A stretch of DNA of 40,197 bases from an uncultured Chloroflexota bacterium (GTDB lineage Bacteria; Chloroflexota; Dehalococcoidia; Lucifugimonadales; GCA-002694895), in NCBI GenBank assembly GCA_950054395.1, contig CATLOZ010000004.1:1-40197 (forward strand), written 5' to 3'. Shown one piece after another: positions 9,724-19,371 of the stretch (positions are counted from its first letter, which is position 1; every line of letters begins with the position of its first letter). The notes beneath the pieces were generated by a model. That model searched no databases, was not told where the DNA came from, and was given only the letters and a program-made list of their open reading frames with translations. The translations under genes and the position numbers were made by a program.

Positions 9724-10455
9724 ATGAAACAATCAAAATGGGGAATGGTAGTAGATTTAGATAAATGCACAGGCTGTCAGGGATGTGTCGTGGCATGTCA
9801 AGCTGAGAATAATATACCATCAAATGAAAAATCAGATTATGATGAAGACAGGGTAATACAATGGATTAGGGTAGAGAGATATTGGGAGGGAACTTTTCCT
9901 GATGTTAAAGCAAGATTCATCCCTATTATGTGTCAGCATTGTGATGAAGCTCCTTGTGAACCAGTATGTCCAGTATATGCTACGTACCACAATAGCGAAG
10001 GCTTAAATGTACAAGTTTATAATAGATGTATTGGTACCAGATTTTGTGCTAACAATTGCCCTTATCAGGTTAGATTTTTTAATTTTTGGGAGGCTGAATG
10101 GCCTGATTCTTTGAAAAATCAACTTAATCCTGATGTGACAGTTAGATCAAGAGGTATTATGGAAAAATGTACTTTTTGTATTCAGAGAATTAGAAGAACA
10201 AAGAGAGATGCTAATGTAAATGGGTTTGAAATAGATGATGGCTCTAGAGCAATTAATCCGGCATGTGTAAATGCTTGTCCAACAGAAGCTTTAGTGTTTG
10301 GAGACATGAATGATTCTAATAGTAAAGTTTCTAAAATAAAAGAAAAAGAAAGTAAAAAAAGTGGCAGAGGATATCACTTGATGGAACATTATGGCACGTC
10401 ACCTAATGTTATATATTTAAAGAAAATAGAAAAAAATAAATCACATTCAAATTAA
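9724..10455 (+). CDS. actB2: Alternative Complex III ActB2, polyferredoxin iron-sulfur subunit
   Basis: Cys motifs CTGCQGCVVAC, CQHCDEAPCEPVCP, CIGTRFCANNCP, CTFC...CVNACP. Confidence 0.88.
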   Translation: MKQSKWGMVVDLDKCTGCQGCVVACQAENNIPSNEKSDYDEDRVIQWIRVERYWEGTFPDVKARFIPIMCQHCDEAPCEPVCPVYATYHNSEGLNVQVYNRCIGTRFCANNCPYQVRFFNFWEAEWPDSLKNQLNPDVTVRSRGIMEKCTFCIQRIRRTKRDANVNGFEIDDGSRAINPACVNACPTEALVFGDMNDSNSKVSKIKEKESKKSGRGYHLMEHYGTSPNVIYLKKIEKNKSHSN

Positions 10456-10461
10456 ATAAAT

Positions 10462-11889
10462 ATGAAATTAGAATACGATAGCAAAACTAGAAAAGGGAAA
10501 TTAATATATCCTGAGAAAGTTATCGAAAGATCTCTTGGAAAGGTCCCTCCTTCAAAAGACCTGATAGATAAACATTTGCATAAAAGAGGGGGCATGTTTA
10601 GGATTTCTTTGATGCTTACTGCAATTTTTTCAGTCATAGGTATATTAGGAACTATCCTTAAAGTTATTAATGGTTTTGATAATTTAAGTGACTGGTCAGT
10701 ATATGTTACTGCTTGTGTTTTTATATTCACTACTTTTATGGGAGCACCTATGTTATCTATGGCTACAAAAGTTGCAAGAGGTAACTGGAGCCGTCCTGTA
10801 TCTAGATTGTCCGAAATATTCTGTATTTCAGGTATAGCCGGACTCTTAATGTTTTTACCAATCTTATGGGTATTGCCAAGCCTTGAAGATGGAAGAAATA
10901 CATTATGGTTTTATGATCCAGGTAAAGTTCCTGCTTATTCCCCGCATATCTGGACTACCATTGTAATGATTGCATTTATACTAACTGCCTTAGCACTTTT
11001 ATGGATAAATGCCCGTCCTGACTTTGCGATTTTAAGAGACAATTCAAAAGGAAAAAATAAAATATATTCATTTTTGTCTTGGGGCTGGGTAGGTTCAACT
11101 AAACAGTGGAATTCGTTGAGGCAAAGAGTAAGTATTTTGGGTATTTTTTATTTTATGCTTTTAATAACTGTTCATTTTTGTTTGGCTTCAGATTTTTTGA
11201 TGACATTACTTCCAGGCTGGATTGACTCATTATATCCTGTAACTCAAGCTCATAATGCAATTCAAGGTGGTGTGGCTGTATTAATTATTGCTGTATTTAT
11301 TGCTTGGAAGTGGGGTGGGTATAAGCAATATATAGGTTTAGATCAATTTTGGGGATTAGGTAAATTATTATTTGGCATTTCATTATTGTGGGTTTGGTTT
11401 TTTATATCTAGCTTGATGGTTTTATGGTATGGTAAAAAACCTAATGAACGAGATGTTTTACAAATTTTAATGTTTGGCAAATATCTTCCTGTATTTTTGG
11501 GTACAATATTTTTTGTTTTTATAATTCCTTTTACATTATTAATATTGAATAATGTAAGAAAATCCTTTTATGGTCCGCCTATTATTGCTATCAGCGTTTT
11601 AATTGGGAACTTTTTAGATAGATTCAGACATTATTCTTCGGCTTATTCTTTAGATAGAACAATAGATGAAAATACACATAGATTTGCCAATTTACCCGAA
11701 ATCTATGTTCCAAGTATTGTGGATATAATGGTTCTTTTAGGAGCAATTTCATTACCAATATTTTTAATTTTAATTATATCTAAGTATGTTCCTATTATAA
11801 GCTTATGGGAAAATAGGGAATATATTCTTTACGGGAGTCATGAAAAATACCATCATACTGAAGTTTTGGTAGAGGGTAAGCCTTATTAA
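10462..11889 (+). CDS. NrfD-like membrane subunit of ACIII (ActF-like candidate)
   Basis: 475 aa polytopic protein between actB2 and the actC-like gene; NrfD-type organisation. Confidence 0.75.
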   Translation: MKLEYDSKTRKGKLIYPEKVIERSLGKVPPSKDLIDKHLHKRGGMFRISLMLTAIFSVIGILGTILKVINGFDNLSDWSVYVTACVFIFTTFMGAPMLSMATKVARGNWSRPVSRLSEIFCISGIAGLLMFLPILWVLPSLEDGRNTLWFYDPGKVPAYSPHIWTTIVMIAFILTALALLWINARPDFAILRDNSKGKNKIYSFLSWGWVGSTKQWNSLRQRVSILGIFYFMLLITVHFCLASDFLMTLLPGWIDSLYPVTQAHNAIQGGVAVLIIAVFIAWKWGGYKQYIGLDQFWGLGKLLFGISLLWVWFFISSLMVLWYGKKPNERDVLQILMFGKYLPVFLGTIFFVFIIPFTLLILNNVRKSFYGPPIIAISVLIGNFLDRFRHYSSAYSLDRTIDENTHRFANLPEIYVPSIVDIMVLLGAISLPIFLILIISKYVPIISLWENREYILYGSHEKYHHTEVLVEGKPY

Positions 11890-11906
11890 ATATGGAAATT
11901 ATATAA

Positions 11907-13301
11907 ATGCAAGAACATACACAGTTATCGGATAAGGAAATAACGGATGATTTATTATCTCCAGTTATAAGATCACCAAAATGGTTTTGGATGACAATAG
12001 GTTCCCTTGGTTTGATTATGTTATTAGGTTTATCTGGATATGTATGGGAATTATATAGTGGTTTAGGTGTCACTAATGTAAAAAGACCAGTATATTGGGG
12101 TGCATATATTACTAATTTTGTTTTTTGGATTGGTATTAGTCATGCAGGAATTATGGTTTCAGCTATATTAAGATTAACTCAGGCAGAATGGAGAAGATCT
12201 ATAACTAGAGCAGCTGAAGTTTTAACTTTATTTTCTTTGATTGCTGCTCTTAGTAATATTTTATTTCATGTTGGTAGACCCTGGAGAATATATTGGATAA
12301 CACCTTTGCCGCCAGTAGTAATAGGATATGATTTTGCGAGAGGAATTTGGCCTAATATTAGATCTCCTTTTGTATGGGATCCTGTAGCAGTTGGAACTTA
12401 CCTTTTAAGCACTATTTTGTTTATTTATACTTGTCTACTCCCTGATATAGCATTAGTTCGAGATAAAGTTAAATCTAAAATTCCAAAAATTATATATAGT
12501 GTCCTTGCCTTAGGATTTAGAGGAACACCAAGACAGTGGAAAATTCAAGCCACAGCTCCAATTTTATTATCTGCACTAGTACTACCTATTTTCGTTTCTG
12601 TACATAGTATAGTTTCATGGGACTTTGCAGTTTCCATTGCAGTTGAAGGCTGGCATTCCACGATTTTTGCTCCTTACTTTATTATTGGAGCTATTCATTC
12701 AGGTGTTTCAGCTGTTGCTTGTTTAATGGCAGGATTGCTATGGCTATATAAATTGGACAAATATATTAAACCTGATCACTTTGATGCTATAGGGAGATTA
12801 TTGGTAATTGTAGCAACCATATGGCTTTTCACATTATTTTTAGAATGGATTTTTGCTTTGTATCCTTTGGAAGATCCTGAAATAGCATTGAGAAATATGC
12901 AGGTTTTCCAATCTCCATGGAATTACTTATTTATTTTGTTTTTATTCACAGCTTATATAATACCGGTAAGTGCATGGTTATTTAAAAATATAAGAAGAAG
13001 TGCTAAGTGGATGTTCTTTACAACGATATTAGTTAATGTAGGTATGTGGTTAGAACGTTTTTTGATTATTATACCCGGATTATCCAGAAGAACAGAATTA
13101 AGCTTTAATTGGGGATCTTATTCACCTAGTCTTGTTGAGATGGGCTTGGTTGCATTTACATTTGCATTTGTTATTTGCGGTATATTGGTTTTTGCAAGAA
13201 TCTTTCCTATAATCCCTCCTTTTGATGTCAAAGAAGGAATGAGGTTCAGGCATATAATAAAAATAGGTAAAAGAAATATTTCAGCAGTAGTAAGGGAGTA
13301 A
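11907..13301 (+). CDS. actC: Alternative Complex III ActC, NrfD family quinol-interacting subunit
   Basis: VYWGAYITNFVFWIGISHAGIMVSAILRLTQAEWRRSITRAAE...HVGRPWR is ActC-like; operon position before actD. Confidence 0.87.
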   Translation: MQEHTQLSDKEITDDLLSPVIRSPKWFWMTIGSLGLIMLLGLSGYVWELYSGLGVTNVKRPVYWGAYITNFVFWIGISHAGIMVSAILRLTQAEWRRSITRAAEVLTLFSLIAALSNILFHVGRPWRIYWITPLPPVVIGYDFARGIWPNIRSPFVWDPVAVGTYLLSTILFIYTCLLPDIALVRDKVKSKIPKIIYSVLALGFRGTPRQWKIQATAPILLSALVLPIFVSVHSIVSWDFAVSIAVEGWHSTIFAPYFIIGAIHSGVSAVACLMAGLLWLYKLDKYIKPDHFDAIGRLLVIVATIWLFTLFLEWIFALYPLEDPEIALRNMQVFQSPWNYLFILFLFTAYIIPVSAWLFKNIRRSAKWMFFTTILVNVGMWLERFLIIIPGLSRRTELSFNWGSYSPSLVEMGLVAFTFAFVICGILVFARIFPIIPPFDVKEGMRFRHIIKIGKRNISAVVRE

Positions 13302-13304
13302 ATT

Positions 13305-13820
13305 ATGGCTAATAAAAGTGTTTTAGGATTGTTTGTAGATGAGAATGTAGTAGGAGATACATTATCTTCTCTTCGTAAATCAGGTTATAAAGATAACGAA
13401 TTAGAGGTTATGACCGGATCACCATATCCTGAAGGTACATTTGGCGAGGCAGAACCACATCATAAATTATTTAGATATCCAATATTTGGAGCTGTAATAG
13501 GATTTACAGTAGCATTGATAATTACTGTTGGAACACAATTAGCATATCCTTTGGTAACAGGGGGAAAACCAATTTTATCTATTCCTCCAATGCTTGTTAT
13601 CTTTTATGAAATGACATTGTTATTTTCAGTTATTGTAACTATCCTAGGTGCATTATTTGAATCAAGATTACCAAGGATATTTATGGGAGCTTATGATGAA
13701 CGTATTATGACTGAAGGGTATATTGGTTTAGTAGTGACTGTTAGTGAATCGAGAATTAAAAAAGCTGAAGATACTTTAAAAAAATTTGGAGCGGAATCTA
13801 CTAAAAGAGGATGGGAATGA
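13305..13820 (+). CDS. actD: Alternative Complex III ActD (DUF3341-like)
   Basis: ActD-like GSPYPEGTFGEAEPHHKLFRYPIFGAVIGF; two TM segments; operon context. Confidence 0.85.
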   Translation: MANKSVLGLFVDENVVGDTLSSLRKSGYKDNELEVMTGSPYPEGTFGEAEPHHKLFRYPIFGAVIGFTVALIITVGTQLAYPLVTGGKPILSIPPMLVIFYEMTLLFSVIVTILGALFESRLPRIFMGAYDERIMTEGYIGLVVTVSESRIKKAEDTLKKFGAESTKRGWE

Positions 13821-14485
13821 CAAATTATTTAGGTAAGAGATATACATTTCTTTTATTCTTATTTTCAATATTACTTTTAACAGCTTGTGCTGCGAATATC
13901 AAAACAGGTGAACTTAACATTTTAGGAGAGACTGCGACTTTAGATATGCCTGCAGTTCCTAGATCAGGAAGTCATGCAATAGTGATATTTAGTGAAATGC
14001 ATTATCAGCCATCTTATAAGAGTCAGGAGATTCCAAGGATTATGCCAAATCCTGAAGCAGTTCCTATGAATGGGAAAGAAATAAATCGAACTCCTGAAGA
14101 ATATAAATCTTTAACTATCCCTTCTGAGTATGATGATGACGAATTATCCAGTCAAGGAGCTTTGTTATATGCTGAGAATTGTGTGTATTGCCATGGAGAA
14201 CAATTAGATGGCAATGGAAAATATAGGAATTATGTAAATAAAAAATTAGATGATGGTAAAGTCATTAATAAAGGTGCGTATCCTGCAAATTTATTATCTG
14301 ATAAAACAGTACAATCTACTAGTGGTGAGATTTTTGCATTTATATCTAAGGGATCTAGAACAGGTTTGGCTCAATATTCTAATGATTTACCTATTGCATC
14401 AGGTATGCTTCCCTATGATTCAATTTTAACAGAGGAAGAAAGATGGGCTTTAGTTTCATATATTCGTAGAATTCAAGGGAGGTAA
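13811..14485 (+). CDS. actE: Alternative Complex III ActE, monoheme cytochrome c lipoprotein
   Basis: Lipobox LLLTAC; single CVYCHG heme motif; C-terminal cytochrome c-like GMLPYDSILTEEERWALVSYIRRIQ. Confidence 0.85.
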   Translation: MGMTNYLGKRYTFLLFLFSILLLTACAANIKTGELNILGETATLDMPAVPRSGSHAIVIFSEMHYQPSYKSQEIPRIMPNPEAVPMNGKEINRTPEEYKSLTIPSEYDDDELSSQGALLYAENCVYCHGEQLDGNGKYRNYVNKKLDDGKVINKGAYPANLLSDKTVQSTSGEIFAFISKGSRTGLAQYSNDLPIASGMLPYDSILTEEERWALVSYIRRIQGR

Positions 14486-14486
14486 T

Positions 14487-14558
14487 ATGTCAGAAAAAAA
14501 ATGTGTCAACCCAAATTGCAAATGCGTAGATTGCGCTTGCGATCCCTGCAATTGTTAA
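14487..14558 (+). CDS. 23-aa Cys-rich metallothionein-like small protein (not in supplied ORF track)
   Basis: ATG...TAA encodes MSEKKCVNPNCKCVDCACDPCNC (7 Cys); AGGGAGG Shine-Dalgarno at the actE stop; CACDPCNC resembles CACEPCLC of cyanobacterial SmtA. Confidence 0.8.
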   Translation: MSEKKCVNPNCKCVDCACDPCNC

Positions 14559-14629
14559 ATAACTAGCATAAAACTTATTTTATTTTATTTAAATTTTATA
14601 TATTTTACTTAAAAATTCTATAAGATATT

Positions 14630-15777
14630 ATGCCTGCAATTAATCAGAGGTTTCATGGTTTAGATGCTCTAAGAGGTTTTGCCATGCTGCTTGGAATTAT
14701 TTTACATGCAGCATTACCATACATGGGTTTTGGTGAAAGTATGATTTGGCCTTCTGATAATGATGATTCGAGATTAATTGCTATCATTTTTCAATTTATA
14801 CATTTGTGGCGTATGCCTGTTTTTTTTATACTTTCAGGATTTTTTGCTAGCTTATTTGTCAGTAGATATGGTTGGACCTATTGGTGGAAAAACAGATTTC
14901 TACGCATAGTGTTACCTTTAATTATTTTTACTTTTATAATGAGTGCAACTATCCCATGGATATTTAAATATGGATATACGGAAAAATTATCTTTATTTTA
15001 TTCTAATGACATCAACCCCATCATTTATGGTTTTTGTGGCATTTAATTATAATCACTCTATTTATTATATTTTATAAGTTTTATTCTCTGATTTTTTTAA
15101 AATTATTGAATATATTGAAATTTTCAAAATTAATAATTTTTTTTAATTTTATAAAATCATTAATCGCAAAAAATTTATTTGATTTCCAAATCCCAATCAC
15201 TTTAATAATAATTTTAACTATATGTAGTCTCAATGATATGGGGACAGAATTAGCTGGTAATCCGATTTCCACTGGTATTTATTTTGCCTATGGATACAGT
15301 TTGTATAAAAATACAAAATTATTTCATAATATTATTCATAATTGGAAATATTATTTTTTATCAGCCATATTATTTTTCTTGATTCACACTTTGATTGAAG
15401 AGGAATACATTTCAATTGATTTTGAGCAATTCCCTGTTTTTTGGATTCCTTTTATATTTATAAAAATTTCTAATTCAATATTATTTTCCTTTTCATTTAT
15501 TGGCTTGGCCGAAAATAAATTTGGATCTTATAATTCAATTTTAAGATTTTGTTCAGATGGAACATATTGGATGTATTTAATTCATTTACCAATTGTTACA
15601 TTTATTACATTTTTCATGTTTCAATTTGAGCTTTTTGCAGAATTTAAATTTCTTTTGGCAATTATTTTAACAACATTTATATGCCTGATAACATATAAAT
15701 TCTTTGTTAGATCAACCTGTATAGGAATATTGTTAAATGGAAGAAAATATCAATTTAAATGGAATAATTTTAATTAA
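14630..15777 (+). pseudogene. acyltransferase-3 family membrane protein (OafA/OpgC-like), split by a frameshift into ORFs 14630-15046 and 15034-15777
   Basis: N-part RFHGLDALRGFAMLLGIILHAALPYM...FFILSGFFASL; continuation WHLIIITLF in another frame across TTTTT at 15031-15035; combined about 380 aa. Confidence 0.8.
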
Positions 15778-15778
15778 T

Positions 15779-16513
15779 TTAAATGTTTTTCACCCATATA
15801 GTTTTCGCAATATTTAATCCGAGATCTACAGTACTTTTATTTATTTTAATAGTAATAATCCCTCTTGTAACAGACAGTTCTTTTATTGAAATTTTATTAC
15901 CTGGAAGAACTTTGTTTTTGTTAAGGAATTCTACAAATTCTGGATTTTCTGGAGGAATTTTAGAAATAATATATAATTCATTTGTAATTGATTTAGTAAG
16001 AGGGAAATTTTGTTCATTTCCATTGAAATTCACACCGGGTATAGTTTGTCCAAAAGGATCTTTGTTAGGATAATTAAGTAATTTATCAATAGAATTTTCT
16101 ACTTCCTGTGACATTGCATGTTCTAATCTATGAGCTTCCTGAAAGACATCTTTAAGTTCAATTTTTAATATTTCATGCAAAAATTTACTTGCAAGTCTAA
16201 ATCTTTTAGTTTGTTCTTTAGCTGAAATTTTGCCGTATTCAGTTAAGAATATTTCATTATTTTTATCTTTTGTTATTAAGTGATCTCTTGTCATTCTCTT
16301 AAGCATTCCAGTAACAGTTGGCAGGCTTGTACCTAAATTTTCGGAAGAAGGTAATTGTTTAATGTATTCTAATAAAGTACTTGCTGTGATTTTTTCGTTT
16401 TTTTCATTTAGTAAATACATTGCATATAAATAGTTTTCGGTATTGTGAGATAATTTTCTATGTACAGGGCAATTTATATTTTCCCATTTTCTAATTTGTT
16501 TTTGTTGATTCAT
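15779..16513 (-). CDS. DtxR/MntR-family metal-dependent transcriptional regulator with FeoA-like C-terminus
   Basis: Winged-helix SLPTVTGMLKRMTRDHLI, metal-site region EAHRLEHAMSQEVE, DPFGQTIPG, C-term SH3/FeoA-like segment. Confidence 0.82.
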   Translation of the reverse strand: MNQQKQIRKWENINCPVHRKLSHNTENYLYAMYLLNEKNEKITASTLLEYIKQLPSSENLGTSLPTVTGMLKRMTRDHLITKDKNNEIFLTEYGKISAKEQTKRFRLASKFLHEILKIELKDVFQEAHRLEHAMSQEVENSIDKLLNYPNKDPFGQTIPGVNFNGNEQNFPLTKSITNELYIISKIPPENPEFVEFLNKNKVLPGNKISIKELSVTRGIITIKINKSTVDLGLNIAKTIWVKNI

Positions 16514-16593
16514 TTGTTAACTTTTATTATTTTAATAATATAATATATATATAATTGTTTATCTCAGTATAATTTATTTTTTATTTTTCTAAA

Positions 16594-17511
16594 ATGTCAT
16601 TAATACGAAATATACTTTTGTGGTCTTCTAAAAATTATTGGATTTCACATAAATTACCCAAATATAAATTTGTTCAGAAATCTGTTTTAAGATTTATGCC
16701 AGGAGAAACATTGGATCATGCTTTGAGCAAATGCTCAGAACTTGAAGATATTGGTTATGGAACAATTATTACTTATTTAGGTGAAAATTCCTTAACTAAA
16801 ACTCAAACATTAAATACTGTTAAACAATACAAAGATGCTTTAGGAAGTATAGATTCTCGTTCACTTAAATCAGTTATTTCAGTTAAATTAACACAGCTTG
16901 GATTAGATATTGATGAAGAATTATGCGTTGATAATTTGAAACAATTATTAAATATGGCAGATTTAAAAAATACTTTTGTTTGGATTGATATGGAAGAATA
17001 TATATATTTGGAATTAACATTGAAAATTTATAAAAAATTAATTCAAAAACATAACAATATTGGTATTACTTTACAATCATACTTATATCGCTCTGAAGAT
17101 GATCTTGAATCATTGTTAGATATTGCTCCTTATATCAGATTAGTTAAAGGTGCTTATGCTGAAGATTCAAGTGTATCAATGCATAACAGGAATGAAATAT
17201 ATGATAATTATATTAAATTAGCTAATATTATGCTTGAAAAAAATATACTTAAAAATGGTTTGATACCCTCTTTTGCAACTCATGATCACCAAATTATTTA
17301 TTCCTTAATCAATAAGATAAATGCAGATAAAATTGATAAATCCCATTATGAATTTAGTATGCTTTATGGAATTAGAAGGGATTTGCAGGATGAAATTTTA
17401 AATTCTGATCAGAATTTAAAAATTTTAATTAGTTATGGTGAAGAATGGTTTCCTTGGTACGTGCGAAGGCTTGCAGAAAATCCAAAGAATTTAATTTTAC
17501 TTATTAAATAA
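16594..17511 (+). CDS. proline dehydrogenase
   Basis: PRODH-like RLVKGAYAEDSSV, FATHDHQII, EFSMLYGIRRDLQ, YVRRLAENPKN. Confidence 0.87.
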   Translation: MSLIRNILLWSSKNYWISHKLPKYKFVQKSVLRFMPGETLDHALSKCSELEDIGYGTIITYLGENSLTKTQTLNTVKQYKDALGSIDSRSLKSVISVKLTQLGLDIDEELCVDNLKQLLNMADLKNTFVWIDMEEYIYLELTLKIYKKLIQKHNNIGITLQSYLYRSEDDLESLLDIAPYIRLVKGAYAEDSSVSMHNRNEIYDNYIKLANIMLEKNILKNGLIPSFATHDHQIIYSLINKINADKIDKSHYEFSMLYGIRRDLQDEILNSDQNLKILISYGEEWFPWYVRRLAENPKNLILLIK

Positions 17512-17513
17512 AT

Positions 17514-17831
17514 TTATCCTCTTTCTTCGATTTTATCTTCTGTTGCAATTTCGAAAAATTCTATATCGTAGGATTGAATTAATTCCATAAGTTTAGGTGC
17601 ATTTTCTTTTACAGCTGAAGGTACATTTGGCATTCTGTTTGCAGCAATTGTTTCTTGAGTCCATTCAGCACAAACTGTAATTTCTGCAGCTGGTGTTCCC
17701 GCACCACCTATGTAAATTGTTGCTTTATCTCTACCGTTTTCTTCATAAGCATTGCATATTTTGGTCAGTAGATTAGCTACTTTCCAAGCATTTACTCTTT
17801 CTGTACGACATACCCTTCTTACTAAAAACAT
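17514..17831 (-). CDS. hypothetical protein (small alpha/beta protein)
   Basis: 105 aa ORF, co-directional with the RidA gene, 27 nt apart, filling the interval before convergent PRODH. Confidence 0.6.
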   Translation of the reverse strand: MFLVRRVCRTERVNAWKVANLLTKICNAYEENGRDKATIYIGGAGTPAAEITVCAEWTQETIAANRMPNVPSAVKENAPKLMELIQSYDIEFFEIATEDKIEERG

Positions 17832-17858
17832 GTTTTCCTTTAGAAATATTATTAATAA

Positions 17859-18314
17859 TTAATCTTCTATTTCTACAATCATTTCTATTTCAACAGGAAT
17901 ATTACCTGGAAGTGATCCCATGCCAACAGCAGATCTTGCATGTTTCCCCTTATCACCAAATACTTCCACCATAAGGTCAGAGCAACCATTTGCCACTGTT
18001 GGTTGATCGACAAAATCAGGTGTGCAATTTACCATGGTTAATAATTTTACTATTCTTTTAACTTTATCAAGATCGCCTACTTGGCCTTTTAACCTTGCAA
18101 TACATCCAATTCCTGTAGATTTTGCAGCTTCATAGCCTTCATCTTTTGTTAAATCTTTACCGACTTTACCTAGCATACTTGGATCGCTTGGACCTAATCC
18201 TGAAAGGTATAATAAATTCCCTGTTCGAACTCCTGGTACATAGTTGGCTATAGGTTGTGGTTCTACAGGTAATTCAATTCCCATTTTATTAAGTTTATCT
18301 TCAATTTTTCCCAT
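17859..18314 (-). CDS. RidA/YjgF/Rid family protein
   Basis: GNLLYLSGLGP, VVKLLTMVNCTPDF-like core, HARSAVGMGSLPGNIPVEIEMIVEI. Confidence 0.87.
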   Translation of the reverse strand: MGKIEDKLNKMGIELPVEPQPIANYVPGVRTGNLLYLSGLGPSDPSMLGKVGKDLTKDEGYEAAKSTGIGCIARLKGQVGDLDKVKRIVKLLTMVNCTPDFVDQPTVANGCSDLMVEVFGDKGKHARSAVGMGSLPGNIPVEIEMIVEIED

Positions 18315-18433
18315 TTTATTCTCCGTTAATGCAGTTTCTTTTATACATTATAATACTTTTTATAATTAATTGTTAAGAGATTAATTTAGTGTCATAATAC
18401 CTATATAATATTTTACTTATTTGGAGGTAATAG

Positions 18434-19369
18434 ATGCTAAGTTATATTTCAAAAATTGATTGGTATAAAGTTCCAGATGAAATTGTATGGGATGAAGTTG
18501 CAGGAATATCGATAGATCATGAAAATAGACTAATTGTATTTGTAAGAGGAGAAATTCCTGTAATTATTTTAAGCACTAATGGTGAATATATAGGCAGTTT
18601 TGGCAAAGGTGAATTTACAAAACGAGCTCATTCAGTAAGAGTTGATTCTGAAAATTTTTATTGGTTTGTAGATGATGGAAATCATACAGTCAGCAAATAT
18701 AATTCCAAAGGAGAAAGATTACTTACTATAGGCATTCCTGACAAACCATCTAAACTTCATTCAGGAATTCCATTTAATCGCTGTACTGATATAGCAGTTG
18801 ATTACAGAAATGGAGCTCTATTTATAAGTGATGGTTACGGAAATTCATCTGTACATAAATATAATTTAGATGGCGAGCTTATTACTTCTTGGGGAGCTCC
18901 TGGAACTGATCCTGGGCATTTTAATATTGTACATAATATAACTATGGATGATTCAGGGCTGCTTTATGTTGCTGATAGAGAAAATCATAGAGTACAAATT
19001 TTCAATCAGGACGGTAAATTTATTAATCAAATTGTTAATATGCATAGACCTTGCACTGTAACAATTTTTGATAGCAAATTATATGTTGGGGAATTGGGTT
19101 ATGGATTACCTGTTAGTAAAGATGTTCCCAATATAGGGCCAAGAATTAGTTTGTATTCTTTAAATGGAGAATTAATAGATAGATGGGGAGAAGGATTTGG
19201 ATACGGTGAAAAGCAATTAATGGCTCCTCATGGACTTACAGTTGATAGTGATTATAATATTTATCTTGCCGAAGTCTGTGTCGCAGTTTTGGGTAGCTTA
19301 GGGCTAGAAGTTCCGCATTATAACGGAACAGTTTATAATGGCCTAAGAAAATTGGAGAAAGTTAATTAG
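18434..19369 (+). CDS. NHL-repeat 6-bladed beta-propeller protein (peptidyl-alpha-hydroxyglycine lyase-like)
   Basis: Repeated NHL-type segments, e.g. DDSGLLYVADRENHRVQIFNQDGKFI, GALFISDGYGNSSVHKYNLDGEL; GGAGGT SD before ATG. Confidence 0.82.
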   Translation: MLSYISKIDWYKVPDEIVWDEVAGISIDHENRLIVFVRGEIPVIILSTNGEYIGSFGKGEFTKRAHSVRVDSENFYWFVDDGNHTVSKYNSKGERLLTIGIPDKPSKLHSGIPFNRCTDIAVDYRNGALFISDGYGNSSVHKYNLDGELITSWGAPGTDPGHFNIVHNITMDDSGLLYVADRENHRVQIFNQDGKFINQIVNMHRPCTVTIFDSKLYVGELGYGLPVSKDVPNIGPRISLYSLNGELIDRWGEGFGYGEKQLMAPHGLTVDSDYNIYLAEVCVAVLGSLGLEVPHYNGTVYNGLRKLEKVN

Positions 19370-19371
19370 GA

